This document shows positions 1 to 9,280 of a DNA stretch of 64,000 nucleotides, piece after piece. The stretch is from CAZUTO01 sp964623085 (GTDB taxonomy: Bacteria > Pseudomonadota > Gammaproteobacteria > Pseudomonadales > GM7GCV1): the NCBI GenBank assembly GCA_964623085.1, contig CAZUTO010000003.1, positions 81,574-145,573 of the forward strand, given 5' to 3'. Each line of letters starts with the position of its first letter. Within the stretch, counting starts at the first letter, position 1. The notes under the pieces were generated by a model. The model was not told the origin of the DNA. It saw only the letters and a program-made list of their open reading frames with translations, and made no database searches. The translations under genes were made by a program, and so were the position numbers.

Positions 1-842
1 TTGATGTCAGTAGAATCAGAAAAAAGCACCAACATTTGTCGGCTCGTCTCCAAGCCTGCTCTTGGCTTAATTTGAATTTCAAGAAAAGGCGTAGAACTGT
101 TTTTTTCGACCGACACAACATCGCCAACCGGATATCCATAGGGAAAAGTTCCACCCAACCCTGAACTGATAATTTCATCCCCAGCAACAACATCAACCGT
201 TTCTGGAATATTGCGCAACCTGATTGATTTATAGTCACCGGTTCCCTCAGCGATGGCACGACCGCCAGTGCGAAGAATCTCTACCGGTAAGGCATGCTGC
301 CGGTCGGAGATTAGCAGCACTTCACTGTTTTCGGACCCTAGAGTGACAGTTTGACCGACTAGTCCCGCTGCATCCAAAACCGGCAACCCTGCTCGCAAGC
401 CATCCGCAGTACCGCGATTGACAATAAGACGATGCGTTTCGGTATCAGGTGGCGTACCAACTAATTCGACGATAAGAACTTTCTCTTCGACAAACTCGGT
501 CGTACCAAGAAGCTGCCGCAATCTCGCATTCTCCGCTTGAATGGCTGCCATGGTTAACACCCGACGCTGCAAAATGAGGTTTTCATCCTGAAGCTGCTTG
601 TTTGTTTGTAACAGTTGATCTCGCGAAGCAAATTTACCTTCAACCCAATCACCCGCGACATGACTGACATCGGTAATATCGTAGAAGGGTGCAATAAGAT
701 CTAGGAAAAAGGCTCTAGCAGGCTGGAGAAAATTAGAATAAGTGCTAACGAAGATTAGTGCGATGGCAAGAAAGGATGCCAGAATAAGGACGCGAAGGGA
801 GGACGGCCCTCTGCGGAAAATATGCCTTCTACCCGCCGCCAT
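1..842 (-). CDS. mreC: Rod shape-determining protein MreC (C-terminus cut by window edge)
   Basis: MreC is an inner-membrane, periplasm-facing scaffold of the cell-elongation machinery that links MreB filaments to the wall synthases. The gene is read on the minus strand from an ATG at 842, and about 280 codons are visible. The product has a short basic N-terminus, one membrane segment at about residues 17-35, a coiled coil at about 69-112 rich in Gln, Leu and Glu, and then the beta-rich domain (for example TADGLRAGLPVLDAAGLVG). It lies 31 bp downstream of mreB in the same direction, the usual mreBC operon; mreD would be expected beyond the left edge. The C-terminal residues are missing. Confidence 0.93.
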   Translation of the reverse strand, partial: MAAGRRHIFRRGPSSLRVLILASFLAIALIFVSTYSNFLQPARAFFLDLIAPFYDITDVSHVAGDWVEGKFASRDQLLQTNKQLQDENLILQRRVLTMAAIQAENARLRQLLGTTEFVEEKVLIVELVGTPPDTETHRLIVNRGTADGLRAGLPVLDAAGLVGQTVTLGSENSEVLLISDRQHALPVEILRTGGRAIAEGTGDYKSIRLRNIPETVDVVAGDEIISSGLGGTFPYGYPVGDVVSVEKNSSTPFLEIQIKPRAGLETSRQMLVLFSDSTDI

Positions 843-873
843 ATTTAATTAAACCTAATGCAGGCTTCGGCCC

Positions 874-1908
874 TCAGTAAGAGAGCAATTGCAACCGACG
901 TTTATCTAGCATCTCCAGCGCTTTACCACCGCCCCGCGCAACGCAGGTAAGCGGATCTTCCGCAACAATCACTGGCAATCCTGTTTCATGAGTCAGAAGT
1001 CGATCGATATCTCTCAGCAATGCACCACCACCGGTGAGCACAATGCCTCGCTCAGCAATATCCGATGCCAACTCAGGAGGAGACTGCTCCAACGCCCGCT
1101 TTACCGCCTGCACGATAGTCGCTAGTGGCTCTTGTATCGACTCGAGCACTTCATCGTTTGTTAGCGTAAAGCTTTTCGGCACGCCCTCAGCGAGATTGCG
1201 GCCGCGCACATCAATTTCTCTCACCTCACTCCCCGCAAACGCGGTGCCGATTTCATGCTTGATGCGCTCAGCGGTTGCGTCACCTATCACGCTACCGTAC
1301 TTACGACGAACGTAATTGGTAATTGACTCATCAAAACGATCACCACCAATACGAACTGAGTCAGAATATACGGTGCCACTCAAAGACAGGATGGCAATTT
1401 CGGACGTACCACCGCCGATATCTACCACCATCGAACCACTAGCTTCTTCCACCGGCAAGCCTGCGCCTATCGCCGCCGCCATTGGCTCATCTACCAAATG
1501 CACAGTGCGCGCACCAGCACTCAACACAGACTCTCGAATAGCTCGCTTTTCAACTTCAGTTGCCTGACAAGGCACGCAGACCAGCACACGAGGGCTCGGT
1601 GTAAACCATTTGGTTTGGTGAACTTTCTTAATAAAATGTTGCAGCATTTTTTCAGTTACCTGAAAATCAGCGATGACACCGTCCTTAAGAGGACGAATCG
1701 CGACAATGTTGCCAGGCGTTCTGCCAAGCATGCGTTTGGCATCAACACCTACGGCCTCAACCACCTTTTGACCATGTAGATGCCGAATAGCAACCACCGA
1801 AGGTTCATTGAGAACAATGCCCTTCTCACGAACATAAATTAGAGTATTTGCCGTACCGAGATCAATAGATAGGTCATTCGATATGAGCCCGCGAATTGTT
1901 TTCAACAT
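874..1908 (-). CDS. mreB: Rod shape-determining protein MreB, bacterial actin
   Basis: MreB is an actin-like ATPase that forms membrane-bound filaments directing lateral wall synthesis. The 344 residues match the family's usual length. The phosphate-1 motif DLGTAN is at residues 16-21 and the phosphate-2 motif DIGGGTSE at 163-170, followed by the adenosine-site segment LTGGGALL near residue 290. An N-terminal amphipathic stretch (MLKTIRGLISN) fits membrane attachment. It is first in the mreBC operon, and its start lies 192 bp from the divergent gatC. Identification is secure. Confidence 0.97.
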   Translation of the reverse strand: MLKTIRGLISNDLSIDLGTANTLIYVREKGIVLNEPSVVAIRHLHGQKVVEAVGVDAKRMLGRTPGNIVAIRPLKDGVIADFQVTEKMLQHFIKKVHQTKWFTPSPRVLVCVPCQATEVEKRAIRESVLSAGARTVHLVDEPMAAAIGAGLPVEEASGSMVVDIGGGTSEIAILSLSGTVYSDSVRIGGDRFDESITNYVRRKYGSVIGDATAERIKHEIGTAFAGSEVREIDVRGRNLAEGVPKSFTLTNDEVLESIQEPLATIVQAVKRALEQSPPELASDIAERGIVLTGGGALLRDIDRLLTHETGLPVIVAEDPLTCVARGGGKALEMLDKRRLQLLSY

Positions 1909-1999
1909 ATATTATTGATCCGGCGTGATTTTGAGTGGGTGTTTAGACGTGCGAATGTACCAATGCAGGGGATTCAGAGCAAGCCGTAAATGTGATACC

Positions 2000-2029
2000 T
2001 TGAGAGGTAAATCAAGGTTTTAGGATATA
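2000..2029 (+). promoter_or_regulatory. Possible sigma-70 promoter for gatCAB
   Basis: TTGAGA at 2000-2005 is followed after 18 bp by GATATA at 2024-2029, about 70 bp upstream of the gatC ATG. The fit is partial (weak -10). It is the best candidate I see in the 192-bp divergent mreB/gatC spacer. Confidence 0.3.
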
Positions 2030-2100
2030 TTCCTCTATTTAACCCTAGTATTAAATGTACTAACTAAATTCTTAGACATTACCAAGTTGGATTTCAAACC

Positions 2101-2388
2101 ATGAGTATTGAAAAAAGCGATATTGAGAAGTTATCGCATTTAGCACGTATAAACATATCCACTGATATTGCTGACATAGTGACAGATCGAATTAACGACG
2201 TACTCACAATGGTGGATCAGCTGCAAGCCATCGACACTGACAACGTCGAGCCTATGGCACATCCAAATGACGCCACTCAGCGATTAAGAAATGATGAAGT
2301 CTCTGAACCTGATCAACGTCAAGCATTGATGAGCAACGCGCCTTCGCAAGAGGATGGGCTCTTTCTTGTGCCAAAAGTGATCGATTAA
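2101..2388 (+). CDS. gatC: Asp/Glu-tRNA amidotransferase subunit C
   Basis: GatC is the small subunit that wraps around and stabilises GatA/GatB in the GatCAB complex, which converts Glu-tRNA(Gln) or Asp-tRNA(Asn) to the amidated form. The 95 residues are the normal length. Family features are the N-terminal helix with EKLSHLARI, the segment MVDQLQAIDTDNVEPMAHP, and a C-terminus of the form APSQEDGLFLVPKVI. It is first in a three-gene operon, 70 bp upstream of gatA. Its presence suggests the organism uses the indirect route for at least one of the amide aminoacyl-tRNAs. Confidence 0.95.
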   Translation: MSIEKSDIEKLSHLARINISTDIADIVTDRINDVLTMVDQLQAIDTDNVEPMAHPNDATQRLRNDEVSEPDQRQALMSNAPSQEDGLFLVPKVID

Positions 2389-2458
2389 AGATGATCGACT
2401 GTAAGTGATCGGTTAAAAGACAAACACACCTAAAAACAAACTCGCTAATCTAGGCAAT

Positions 2459-3913
2459 ATGCACAACCATACTATCGCTAACATAAAGCGCGGACTGGAA
2501 ACCGGAGAATTTTCCAGTCGCGAAATAACTGAGCACTTCTTGGCACGTATCAAGCGCCTTGACGAAACCTACAACAGTTTTATCACGCTTTCCGAAGAAC
2601 AAGCGCTTGCAGCCGCGGATCAAGCGGATAAAGACCGAGTATCAGGAAGCACTCACCTACTCACCGGTGTGCCTTTTGCACACAAAGATATTTTCTGTAC
2701 GCAAGGGGTAAAAACCAGTTGTGGCTCGAAGATGCTAGACAACTTCATTTCTCCTTACGATGCCACCGTCGTTGCAAATCTCAAAGAGGCTGGCGCCGTT
2801 TGCCTTGGGAAAACCAATATGGATGAGTTCGCGATGGGCTCATCGAACGAAACCAGCTTTTATGGCACCGTTAAAAACCCTTGGAATACAGGTTGTGTTC
2901 CTGGCGGTTCTTCAGGCGGGTCTGCAGCAGCTGTCGCGGCTAGAATCACTCCCGCAGCGACGGCGACAGATACCGGCGGCTCCATTCGCCAACCCGCTGC
3001 ACATTGCGGTGTGACTGGCTTAAAACCAACCTATGGCCGCGTATCTCGATGGGGCATGATTGCATTCGCCTCAAGCATGGATCAAGGCGGCCCTATCGCG
3101 CGCACCGCAGAAGATTGTGCGTACTTACTCCAAGCGATGTCAGGCTTTGATACCAAAGACTCCACTTCGTCTGATCTACCTGTCGACGATTTTGTCGGCA
3201 AGCTCGATCAATCCCTTGATGGAATCAAAATCGGTATCCCCAAAGAATTTTTTGGTGAAGGGCTGAATCCAGAAGTAGCAACAACAGTGCAGACCGCTTT
3301 AAGTGAATATGAAAAACTTGGCGCCACCCTGGTGGATATTGAACTGCCGCATTCTCACTTAGCCGTGCCCACCTACTATGTTTTGGCACCAGCTGAAGCA
3401 TCAGCGAACCTCTCTCGTTTTGACGGCGTGCGCTATGGCTATCGTTGCGATAATCCAGAAGACTTAACAGATCTCTATTGCCGTACTCGCGAAGAAGGGT
3501 TTGGAGAAGAAGTTAAACGCCGGATTCTTGTTGGCGCCTACGTGCTATCCGCTGGCTACTATGATGCCTATTATCGCAAGGCACAAAAAGTGCGAAGGCT
3601 GATCAAAAATGACTTTGTTTCTGCATTTGAAAAAGTCGACATGATCGCTGGGCCCACCTGCCCTAATCCGACCTTTGCGTTCGGTGCGAAATCAGCCAAT
3701 CCTGTAGAAATGTATCTAGAAGACATCTATACCATATCAGTAAATTTGGCAGGTTTACCTGGAATGTCCCTCCCCTGTGGATTAGTTGATGGCAAGCCAA
3801 CTGGCCTACAACTCATCGGCAACTATTGGAAGGAAGACCAAATTCTCAGCGCGGCTCACCAATATCAAAAACAAACTGACTGGCACACCAAAAAGCCAGC
3901 AGGCATTGAATAG
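2459..3913 (+). CDS. gatA: Asp/Glu-tRNA amidotransferase subunit A
   Basis: GatA is the amidase-family subunit that releases ammonia from glutamine for GatB. The protein has 484 residues. The amidase signature GGSSGGSAAAVAA is at about 149-161. The Ser-cis-Ser-Lys triad falls at Lys76 (in AHKD), Ser151 and Ser175 (in DTGGSIRQPA), with the spacing expected for GatA. The gene lies between gatC and gatB, with only 10 bp between its stop and the proposed gatB start. Confidence 0.96.
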   Translation: MHNHTIANIKRGLETGEFSSREITEHFLARIKRLDETYNSFITLSEEQALAAADQADKDRVSGSTHLLTGVPFAHKDIFCTQGVKTSCGSKMLDNFISPYDATVVANLKEAGAVCLGKTNMDEFAMGSSNETSFYGTVKNPWNTGCVPGGSSGGSAAAVAARITPAATATDTGGSIRQPAAHCGVTGLKPTYGRVSRWGMIAFASSMDQGGPIARTAEDCAYLLQAMSGFDTKDSTSSDLPVDDFVGKLDQSLDGIKIGIPKEFFGEGLNPEVATTVQTALSEYEKLGATLVDIELPHSHLAVPTYYVLAPAEASANLSRFDGVRYGYRCDNPEDLTDLYCRTREEGFGEEVKRRILVGAYVLSAGYYDAYYRKAQKVRRLIKNDFVSAFEKVDMIAGPTCPNPTFAFGAKSANPVEMYLEDIYTISVNLAGLPGMSLPCGLVDGKPTGLQLIGNYWKEDQILSAAHQYQKQTDWHTKKPAGIE

Positions 3914-3923
3914 GAACGATGAC

Positions 3924-5363
3924 ATGGCATGGGAAACAGTAATTGGCCTTGAAATCCATATTCAGCTGAACACCAATTCAAAAATATTCTCGGGCGCAGC
4001 CACTGAATTCGGTGCAGCGCCGAATACGCAGGCCTGCGGCGTCGATCTCGCTCTGCCCGGCACGCTGCCGGTCGTCAATGAAGATGTGATGCGCATGGCG
4101 GTACAATTTGGTTTAGCCATTGATGCAGAGATTGGAAAAAAATCTGTTTTTGAACGGAAAAACTATTTTTATCCAGACCTGCCAAAAGGCTATCAAACAA
4201 CACAGCTGGCTGAACCGATTGTTGGTCTAGGTGTTGTCCGTATTCAGCTCGAAGACGGCAGTGAGAAAGATATTCGCATTCATCACGCGCACTTGGAAGA
4301 AGACGCTGGAAAATCACTACACGAAGATTATCACGGCATGTCTGGGATTGATTTGAACCGTGCGGGCACACCACTGATTGAAATCGTTTCCGAGCCTGAT
4401 ATGCGCTCGTCCGAAGAAGCGGTGGCATATCTTAGGAAGATCCACGCAATCATTACTTATTTAGGCATTTCTGACGGCGATATGTCACAGGGCTCAATGC
4501 GCTGCGATGTAAACATTTCAATACGACCTATGGGTCAAGAAGTACTGGGAACGAGAACAGAACTAAAAAATATCAACTCGTTTCGCTTCGTCGAAAAAGC
4601 CATTCACACAGAAGTTGCGCGGCAAATTGATCTTATTGAAGATGGCGGCGAAGTGGTACAAGAAACGCGCCTTTATGATCCTGACAAAAATGAGACTCGC
4701 TCAATGCGCAGCAAGGAGGTAGCCAATGACTACCGATACTTCCCTTGCCCCGATTTATTGCCTGTCATTCTTGATGATCAATTCATAGACGCGGAACGCA
4801 CAAAACTACCTGAATTACCCAACGCAAAACGGGTGCGTTTTCAGGATGAATATAACCTGTCAGCCTATGACGCAAGCGTCCTGACACAAGATAAGGCGGT
4901 AGCCGATTATTTCGAATCGACCACCAAAGTATGTGGTGATCCTAAACTCGCGGCCAACTGGGTAACAGTTGAGCTTGCTGGACAATTAAATAAGGAAGGG
5001 GTTGAAATAAACGACAGTCCAGTCAAAGCCGAGGAACTTGGGAATTTAATTAAACGCATTCAAGACGCCACCATTTCTGGAAAGATTGCCAAACAAGTAT
5101 TTGAAGATCTCTGGGCAAATCAAGGAAGTGTTGACGAAATCATCGAAGCAAAAGGTTTGAAACAGGTATCTGATTCAGGTGCAATCGAGGCGATGGTGCA
5201 GGATGTCATCAATTCTAATCCAGATCAGGTTGAAAACTATCGATCTGCGCCGGACGAGCGTAAACCAAAAATGCTAGGCTTTTTTGTTGGCCAGGTAATG
5301 AAAATATCGAAAGGCCAAGCGAACCCAGGCGAAGTCAATCGCATTCTTAACGAAAAGCTTTAA
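3924..5363 (+). CDS. gatB: Asp/Glu-tRNA amidotransferase subunit B
   Basis: GatB activates the misacylated Glu- or Asp-tRNA and transfers ammonia to it. The open frame extends back to 3786 inside gatA. The ATG at 3924 is preferred because the family starts with MAWETVIGLEIHIQL, an AGGA motif lies at 3912-3915, and this start avoids a 128-bp overlap with gatA. That gives 479 residues, normal for the family. The N-terminal catalytic domain includes EDAGKSLH and the DLNRAGTPLIEIVSEPD signature, and the C-terminal GatB/Yqey domain is intact through MKISKGQANPGEVNRIL. Confidence 0.96.
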   Translation: MAWETVIGLEIHIQLNTNSKIFSGAATEFGAAPNTQACGVDLALPGTLPVVNEDVMRMAVQFGLAIDAEIGKKSVFERKNYFYPDLPKGYQTTQLAEPIVGLGVVRIQLEDGSEKDIRIHHAHLEEDAGKSLHEDYHGMSGIDLNRAGTPLIEIVSEPDMRSSEEAVAYLRKIHAIITYLGISDGDMSQGSMRCDVNISIRPMGQEVLGTRTELKNINSFRFVEKAIHTEVARQIDLIEDGGEVVQETRLYDPDKNETRSMRSKEVANDYRYFPCPDLLPVILDDQFIDAERTKLPELPNAKRVRFQDEYNLSAYDASVLTQDKAVADYFESTTKVCGDPKLAANWVTVELAGQLNKEGVEINDSPVKAEELGNLIKRIQDATISGKIAKQVFEDLWANQGSVDEIIEAKGLKQVSDSGAIEAMVQDVINSNPDQVENYRSAPDERKPKMLGFFVGQVMKISKGQANPGEVNRILNEKL

Positions 5364-5377
5364 AAACAGGAAACCTA

Positions 5378-5662
5378 ATGGCACTAAAAAAAGATAAACA
5401 AAAAGTTCTCGGCGAAGTTTTTGACGACGAACGTGTAAAGGGCTTTCTCAACGGTAATCCTCCCACTGGCGTGAGCCAAGATTTTTATCTTCTGGAGCGG
5501 GCCTATCGCGGAATGAATATCGAGAATTTTCGTACTTTCGTTACTTTCTTCAAAGCCGAAGGTCACGATGTAGACGGTACCAATCAAGATGGCCGAACGC
5601 TTGCTGACCTTCTCGCCACCCATAAACACGGTGGCGATTACCTGGCTGCGCTGAAAAATTAA
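5378..5662 (+). CDS. Small conserved protein, PA4642 family
   Basis: This 94-residue soluble protein follows gatB by 14 bp and has a plausible Shine-Dalgarno (CAGGAAACC) before its ATG. The pattern of a Lys-rich start (MALKKDKQKVLGEVFDDERV) followed by LLERAYRGMNIENFRTFVTFFKAEGHDVD and a GRTLADLLA segment resembles the uncharacterised PA4642 family of Pseudomonas. It has no membrane segment, signal peptide or cysteine pair. Position suggests cotranscription with gatCAB, but its function is unknown. Confidence 0.65.
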   Translation: MALKKDKQKVLGEVFDDERVKGFLNGNPPTGVSQDFYLLERAYRGMNIENFRTFVTFFKAEGHDVDGTNQDGRTLADLLATHKHGGDYLAALKN

Positions 5663-5677
5663 CGCGCGACTTAACCA

Positions 5678-5706
5678 TATAGCTTTCAGTCGATCTGAAA
5701 GCTATA
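5678..5706 (+). repeat. Perfect 12-bp inverted repeat after gatCAB operon
   Basis: TATAGCTTTCAG (5678-5689) and CTGAAAGCTATA (5695-5706) form a perfect stem with a 5-base loop, 16 bp past the PA4642-type stop codon. No T-run follows, so it is not a classical intrinsic terminator. It could protect the 3' end of the mRNA or slow polymerase. Confidence 0.6.
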
Positions 5707-5762
5707 GCCTCCCAAGCACCAGCACTTTCACGCAAAAAAATGGCTTTTTGCCATATTAAAAT

Positions 5763-7187
5763 ATGGCCACTCGTTCAGACGTTGCCATTCATTGGTTTAG
5801 ACAAGATCTGCGACTTTCTGACAACCCGGCGCTAACCGCCGCAAGCAACAAAGCAAATATACTCCCCATTTATATTCTCGATGATACCGTCAACCATGAT
5901 GAATCTATGGGCGCGGCTAGCAAATGGTGGCTCCATCATTCGCTAGCCAAGTTAGACGCTTCTTTGGACGGATCACTAAATATTTACAAAGGTGATCCGA
6001 AACAAATCTTATTAGATCTTGTCTCTCAGTATTCAGTCAGCGGGCTATTTTGGAACCGATGTTACGAACCTTCTCATATCGGTCGTGATAAAGAACTCAA
6101 GCAACTATTTATAGATAGAGGACTTGAAGTAAAGAGCTTCAATGGCTCGCTGCTCTGGGAACCATGGGAAGTCCAAAAAGCCGACGGATCACCCTACAGA
6201 GTCTTTACGCCATTCTTTCGCCGTGGATGTCTGAGCAAAACATCTCCAAGGTCACCACTCCCCGTGCCAAAACCGTTGCAGAGCGTCAGAGACACTGGAA
6301 ACAATTTGCATCTAGATGAATTGAACTTATTACCGAGATTAGATTGGGCAGATGGATTTAAAGAAATCTGGAAAGCGGGAGAGCAAGAAGCACTCAAGAA
6401 AATGGATGCGTTCATTCACAGGAAGGCAGACGACTACAAATCCGGTCGAAACTATCCAGCCAAAGAAGCGGTATCTCGATTGTCTCCGCACCTGCATTTT
6501 GGCGAAGTTTCGCCCAATACAGTTTGGCACGCACTAAAAAAACTACCCGACAATGACGATGTTGATTGCGTCAGGACACAGCTCGGCTGGAGAGAATTCT
6601 CATATTCTTTGCTGTACTACTTCCCATCAGTTACCCATGAAAATTTGCAGTCCAAGTTCAATCGGTTTCCATGGCGTGAGAACCAGGAACACTTGCGCGC
6701 ATGGCAACAAGGGAAAACGGGTTATCCATTGGTAGACGCCGGCATGCGCGAACTCTGGCAAACAGGCTATATGCACAATCGCGTCCGCATGGTCGTCGGT
6801 TCATTCCTAGTGAAAAACCTACTCATTCATTGGAGGCGAGGCCAAGAGTGGTTCTGGGATTGCCTCGTTGATGCAGATCTCGCCAACAACTCGCTAAGTT
6901 GGCAGTGGATTGCCGGATGTGGTGTCGATGCCGCACCTTTCTTCCGTATTTTCAATCCGGTCACTCAGAGTGAAAAGTATGATCCGGATGGTGACTATAC
7001 GCGAAGGTTCGTACCAGAACTAAAGGATCTACCGAACAAATACCTTCATCAGCCTTGGAGTGCGCCGGAACAAATACTAGAACAAGCTGACATTACCCTA
7101 GGCGATAACTACCCTTTGCCCATCGTTGACATAAAGTATTCCCGAGAGCGGGCGCTTGAAGCATATAGATCAATCAAACAAAACTAG
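5763..7187 (+). CDS. phrB: Deoxyribodipyrimidine photolyase (class I CPD photolyase)
   Basis: The enzyme repairs UV-induced cyclobutane pyrimidine dimers using FADH- and blue light. The 474-residue product starts with the antenna-binding Rossmann domain (IHWFRQDLRLSDNPAL) and ends with the helical FAD domain. The class I hallmark region, with YMHNRVRMVVGSFL then DADLANNSLSWQWIAG and DAAPFFRIFNP, is intact. This matches CPD photolyase better than a cryptochrome-DASH. The ATG is close to a poor Shine-Dalgarno. It is convergent with tgpA, only 5 bp apart. Confidence 0.93.
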   Translation: MATRSDVAIHWFRQDLRLSDNPALTAASNKANILPIYILDDTVNHDESMGAASKWWLHHSLAKLDASLDGSLNIYKGDPKQILLDLVSQYSVSGLFWNRCYEPSHIGRDKELKQLFIDRGLEVKSFNGSLLWEPWEVQKADGSPYRVFTPFFRRGCLSKTSPRSPLPVPKPLQSVRDTGNNLHLDELNLLPRLDWADGFKEIWKAGEQEALKKMDAFIHRKADDYKSGRNYPAKEAVSRLSPHLHFGEVSPNTVWHALKKLPDNDDVDCVRTQLGWREFSYSLLYYFPSVTHENLQSKFNRFPWRENQEHLRAWQQGKTGYPLVDAGMRELWQTGYMHNRVRMVVGSFLVKNLLIHWRRGQEWFWDCLVDADLANNSLSWQWIAGCGVDAAPFFRIFNPVTQSEKYDPDGDYTRRFVPELKDLPNKYLHQPWSAPEQILEQADITLGDNYPLPIVDIKYSRERALEAYRSIKQN

Positions 7188-7192
7188 AGCAA

Positions 7193-9280
7193 CTATCGCA
7201 CTGGACGAGTGAGCAATAAGGTTTTTATTCTTCTCATAATCACGCCAATCTCTCTATCCAGATCCTTGTCGCCATAAAGCTGACGTTCAAACAACAAACA
7301 AAGCGTTTGTATTTCTCCTTGCCTATCTTCTGGTTGAGATTCAGCTCGCTTTGAGATCTGAGCGGGGGTAGTTGAAGGTGCAATATCCATTCCAAATGTG
7401 CCACACATTTTGCAAAAAGCGCGATAACGTTTCTCTACTAGCGGGACCACTCGTGCCGGCATCTTTATTCGGAAATAAACCCAAACACAGACTAGTGCTA
7501 GTAATGCAAACGTGGACAACACCAAGAGCAATTTACTCAGACCCCATTTCCCAAAAATGGATTGTAAAAATTGAAGTTGAAGATTGCCGTCATACCCTAG
7601 TACCCAGCGTGCCCAGAGGTATTCCGCATTGTCTAAGCGCAACCTTAGCCAGTTCGCCCAAGCAACATCTTGAAATCGATTAAGCGACAGCCCACTTTCG
7701 GCAAGAAACCCTTGCTCAGATTCAAATAACTGACGCGCGCCTAGCTGAATGCGCTCTGGCGCAACGGCAGCGGTGGGATCAATCCTTTTCCAACCAGACA
7801 CTGGGCTCCAATATTCTGCCCACGCATGGGCATCAAACTGATGCACCAAAATATAATCGCTGTAGGGGCTTGTTTCACCACCTTGATAACCCGTCACTAC
7901 TCGCGCTGGCACACCCGCCGCTCGAAGTAGCACCACTGCTGCGCCAGAAAAGTGCTCGCAGAATCCGCTCTGCCTATCAAATAAAAACTCGTCGATACCA
8001 TCTAGACCATAGGTACCCGGCTCTAATGTGTAGATAAATTCGCGATTAAAGAGACTCGTTATCCTCTCTACAATTTGCTCCGGATTCAGTCCTTCGGCTT
8101 TCCATGATTCACCTAACTCAAGCGCGCGCGGATTGTAATTGTCTGGCAGACTCAAATTTCTCTCACGAGTTTGCGCACTGAGGCCCTCGACCTGAAACTG
8201 ATAGTCCAGAAAGGACTCAACGTCATACTTCACTCGACTTCTAATAGGACGCCGGCTAATTAGACGCAGATCCTGGGTCATTCCAAAATCAGTGCGATCT
8301 GTTATAGGCGCCGCTAATGAAAATAACCAATTTTGATAAGTGGGTTCTAGATAAACTTCGTAGGAGGTCGATCTTGAACCATAATCAATTTCGGTTTGCC
8401 AGCGCTCTTCATCGCGCTGGCCAGCCCATGCAGTCGTTACGAATTCGTTCAACGCTGATGCCCCACCACCTTGGTCAGAGCCTAGATTAATAGTGCTACT
8501 GCGCCAAGTCGTTCCATCAAAATCACTAAACACTAACCCGCGCCAATACATCTCAGATTTCGCCGGCACAGATTCATCAAAGGCCACTCGAAAAGCCAAT
8601 TCATCTGATCGAGTCAAATCGCCAATACTTCCAGGGGTCATTGAGTCAGACACACCTGTCTTTGCTTGATCTTGCTGTCCGGGCACCACCCAAAAAGATG
8701 GTAATCGCGGGGCAAAGACGAATATAACAAGCATCAAAGGTATGGAAAGTAAAACTAGCTTAGCCGCACTCAGTAACGGCTTTACACTAAAACCCGCAAT
8801 TGAAAATTGTTGGCTAGGTGAGCGTTGCAGGATGTTTTGAGCGCTCAGCGTCACCAGCACTGACACAAGTGCTATTGCAAACGCATAGATTTCAGCGGCA
8901 TAGATAAGCTGGATCCCTGCAATAAAGTAACAGAGATATACCAACAGTTGCGCATCACGCAGTCGTCTCATTTCTAAATATTTGAGGCAACTCGCCGTTA
9001 ACAGCAATGCCGTCATAGGTTCTAGGCCAACCGGTGGCCAATAGGTCGCAAGATCGGCTGCTATTAGAGTGGCCGCAAGAAGAAACATCATTGTTCGCGA
9101 TGGCTTTACACTGCCACGCCAAAGCATAGCTGCTCGCCAACCAATGCCCATTAGCGTTAAAAGTGGAACCCAGAATGGCAGCCAAAACCAGATAGGCGCA
9201 GCCGAAAAAAGCAGCGCCAACATCAGCCAACCCTGTTGAACCCGAGATAGCTGAAGGTCGGAGATAGCGGTTTTACTCAA
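7193..9280 (-). CDS. tgpA: TgpA-type membrane transglutaminase
   Basis: This 695-residue inner-membrane protein has five or six N-terminal hydrophobic segments (about residues 15-195), a periplasmic transglutaminase-like core and a further membrane segment near 585-610. The papain-like triad is visible as Cys441 (SGFCEHFSG), His485 (AHAWAEYW) and Asp501 (RIDPTAAV). DUF3488-type N-termini define the TgpA family, which is essential for viability in P. aeruginosa with an unresolved substrate. It overlaps the DUF58 gene by 4 bp (ATGA), so the two are translationally coupled in a moxR-DUF58-tgpA operon. Confidence 0.93.
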   Translation of the reverse strand: MSKTAISDLQLSRVQQGWLMLALLFSAAPIWFWLPFWVPLLTLMGIGWRAAMLWRGSVKPSRTMMFLLAATLIAADLATYWPPVGLEPMTALLLTASCLKYLEMRRLRDAQLLVYLCYFIAGIQLIYAAEIYAFAIALVSVLVTLSAQNILQRSPSQQFSIAGFSVKPLLSAAKLVLLSIPLMLVIFVFAPRLPSFWVVPGQQDQAKTGVSDSMTPGSIGDLTRSDELAFRVAFDESVPAKSEMYWRGLVFSDFDGTTWRSSTINLGSDQGGGASALNEFVTTAWAGQRDEERWQTEIDYGSRSTSYEVYLEPTYQNWLFSLAAPITDRTDFGMTQDLRLISRRPIRSRVKYDVESFLDYQFQVEGLSAQTRERNLSLPDNYNPRALELGESWKAEGLNPEQIVERITSLFNREFIYTLEPGTYGLDGIDEFLFDRQSGFCEHFSGAAVVLLRAAGVPARVVTGYQGGETSPYSDYILVHQFDAHAWAEYWSPVSGWKRIDPTAAVAPERIQLGARQLFESEQGFLAESGLSLNRFQDVAWANWLRLRLDNAEYLWARWVLGYDGNLQLQFLQSIFGKWGLSKLLLVLSTFALLALVCVWVYFRIKMPARVVPLVEKRYRAFCKMCGTFGMDIAPSTTPAQISKRAESQPEDRQGEIQTLCLLFERQLYGDKDLDREIGVIMRRIKTLLLTRPVR

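Noticed and set aside
3786..3923. gatB start at 3786 giving a 525-residue protein
   Set aside because: The extra 46 residues are unlike GatB, overlap gatA by 128 bp and lack support; the ATG at 3924 has an AGGA motif and the family start.
4075..4428. 117-residue minus-strand ORF inside gatB
   Set aside because: Shadow of the gatB coding sequence; Cys/His/Arg-rich and without a family pattern.
5678..5706. Terminator after the gatCAB operon
   Set aside because: The stem is perfect but there is no T-run, so I list it only as an inverted repeat.
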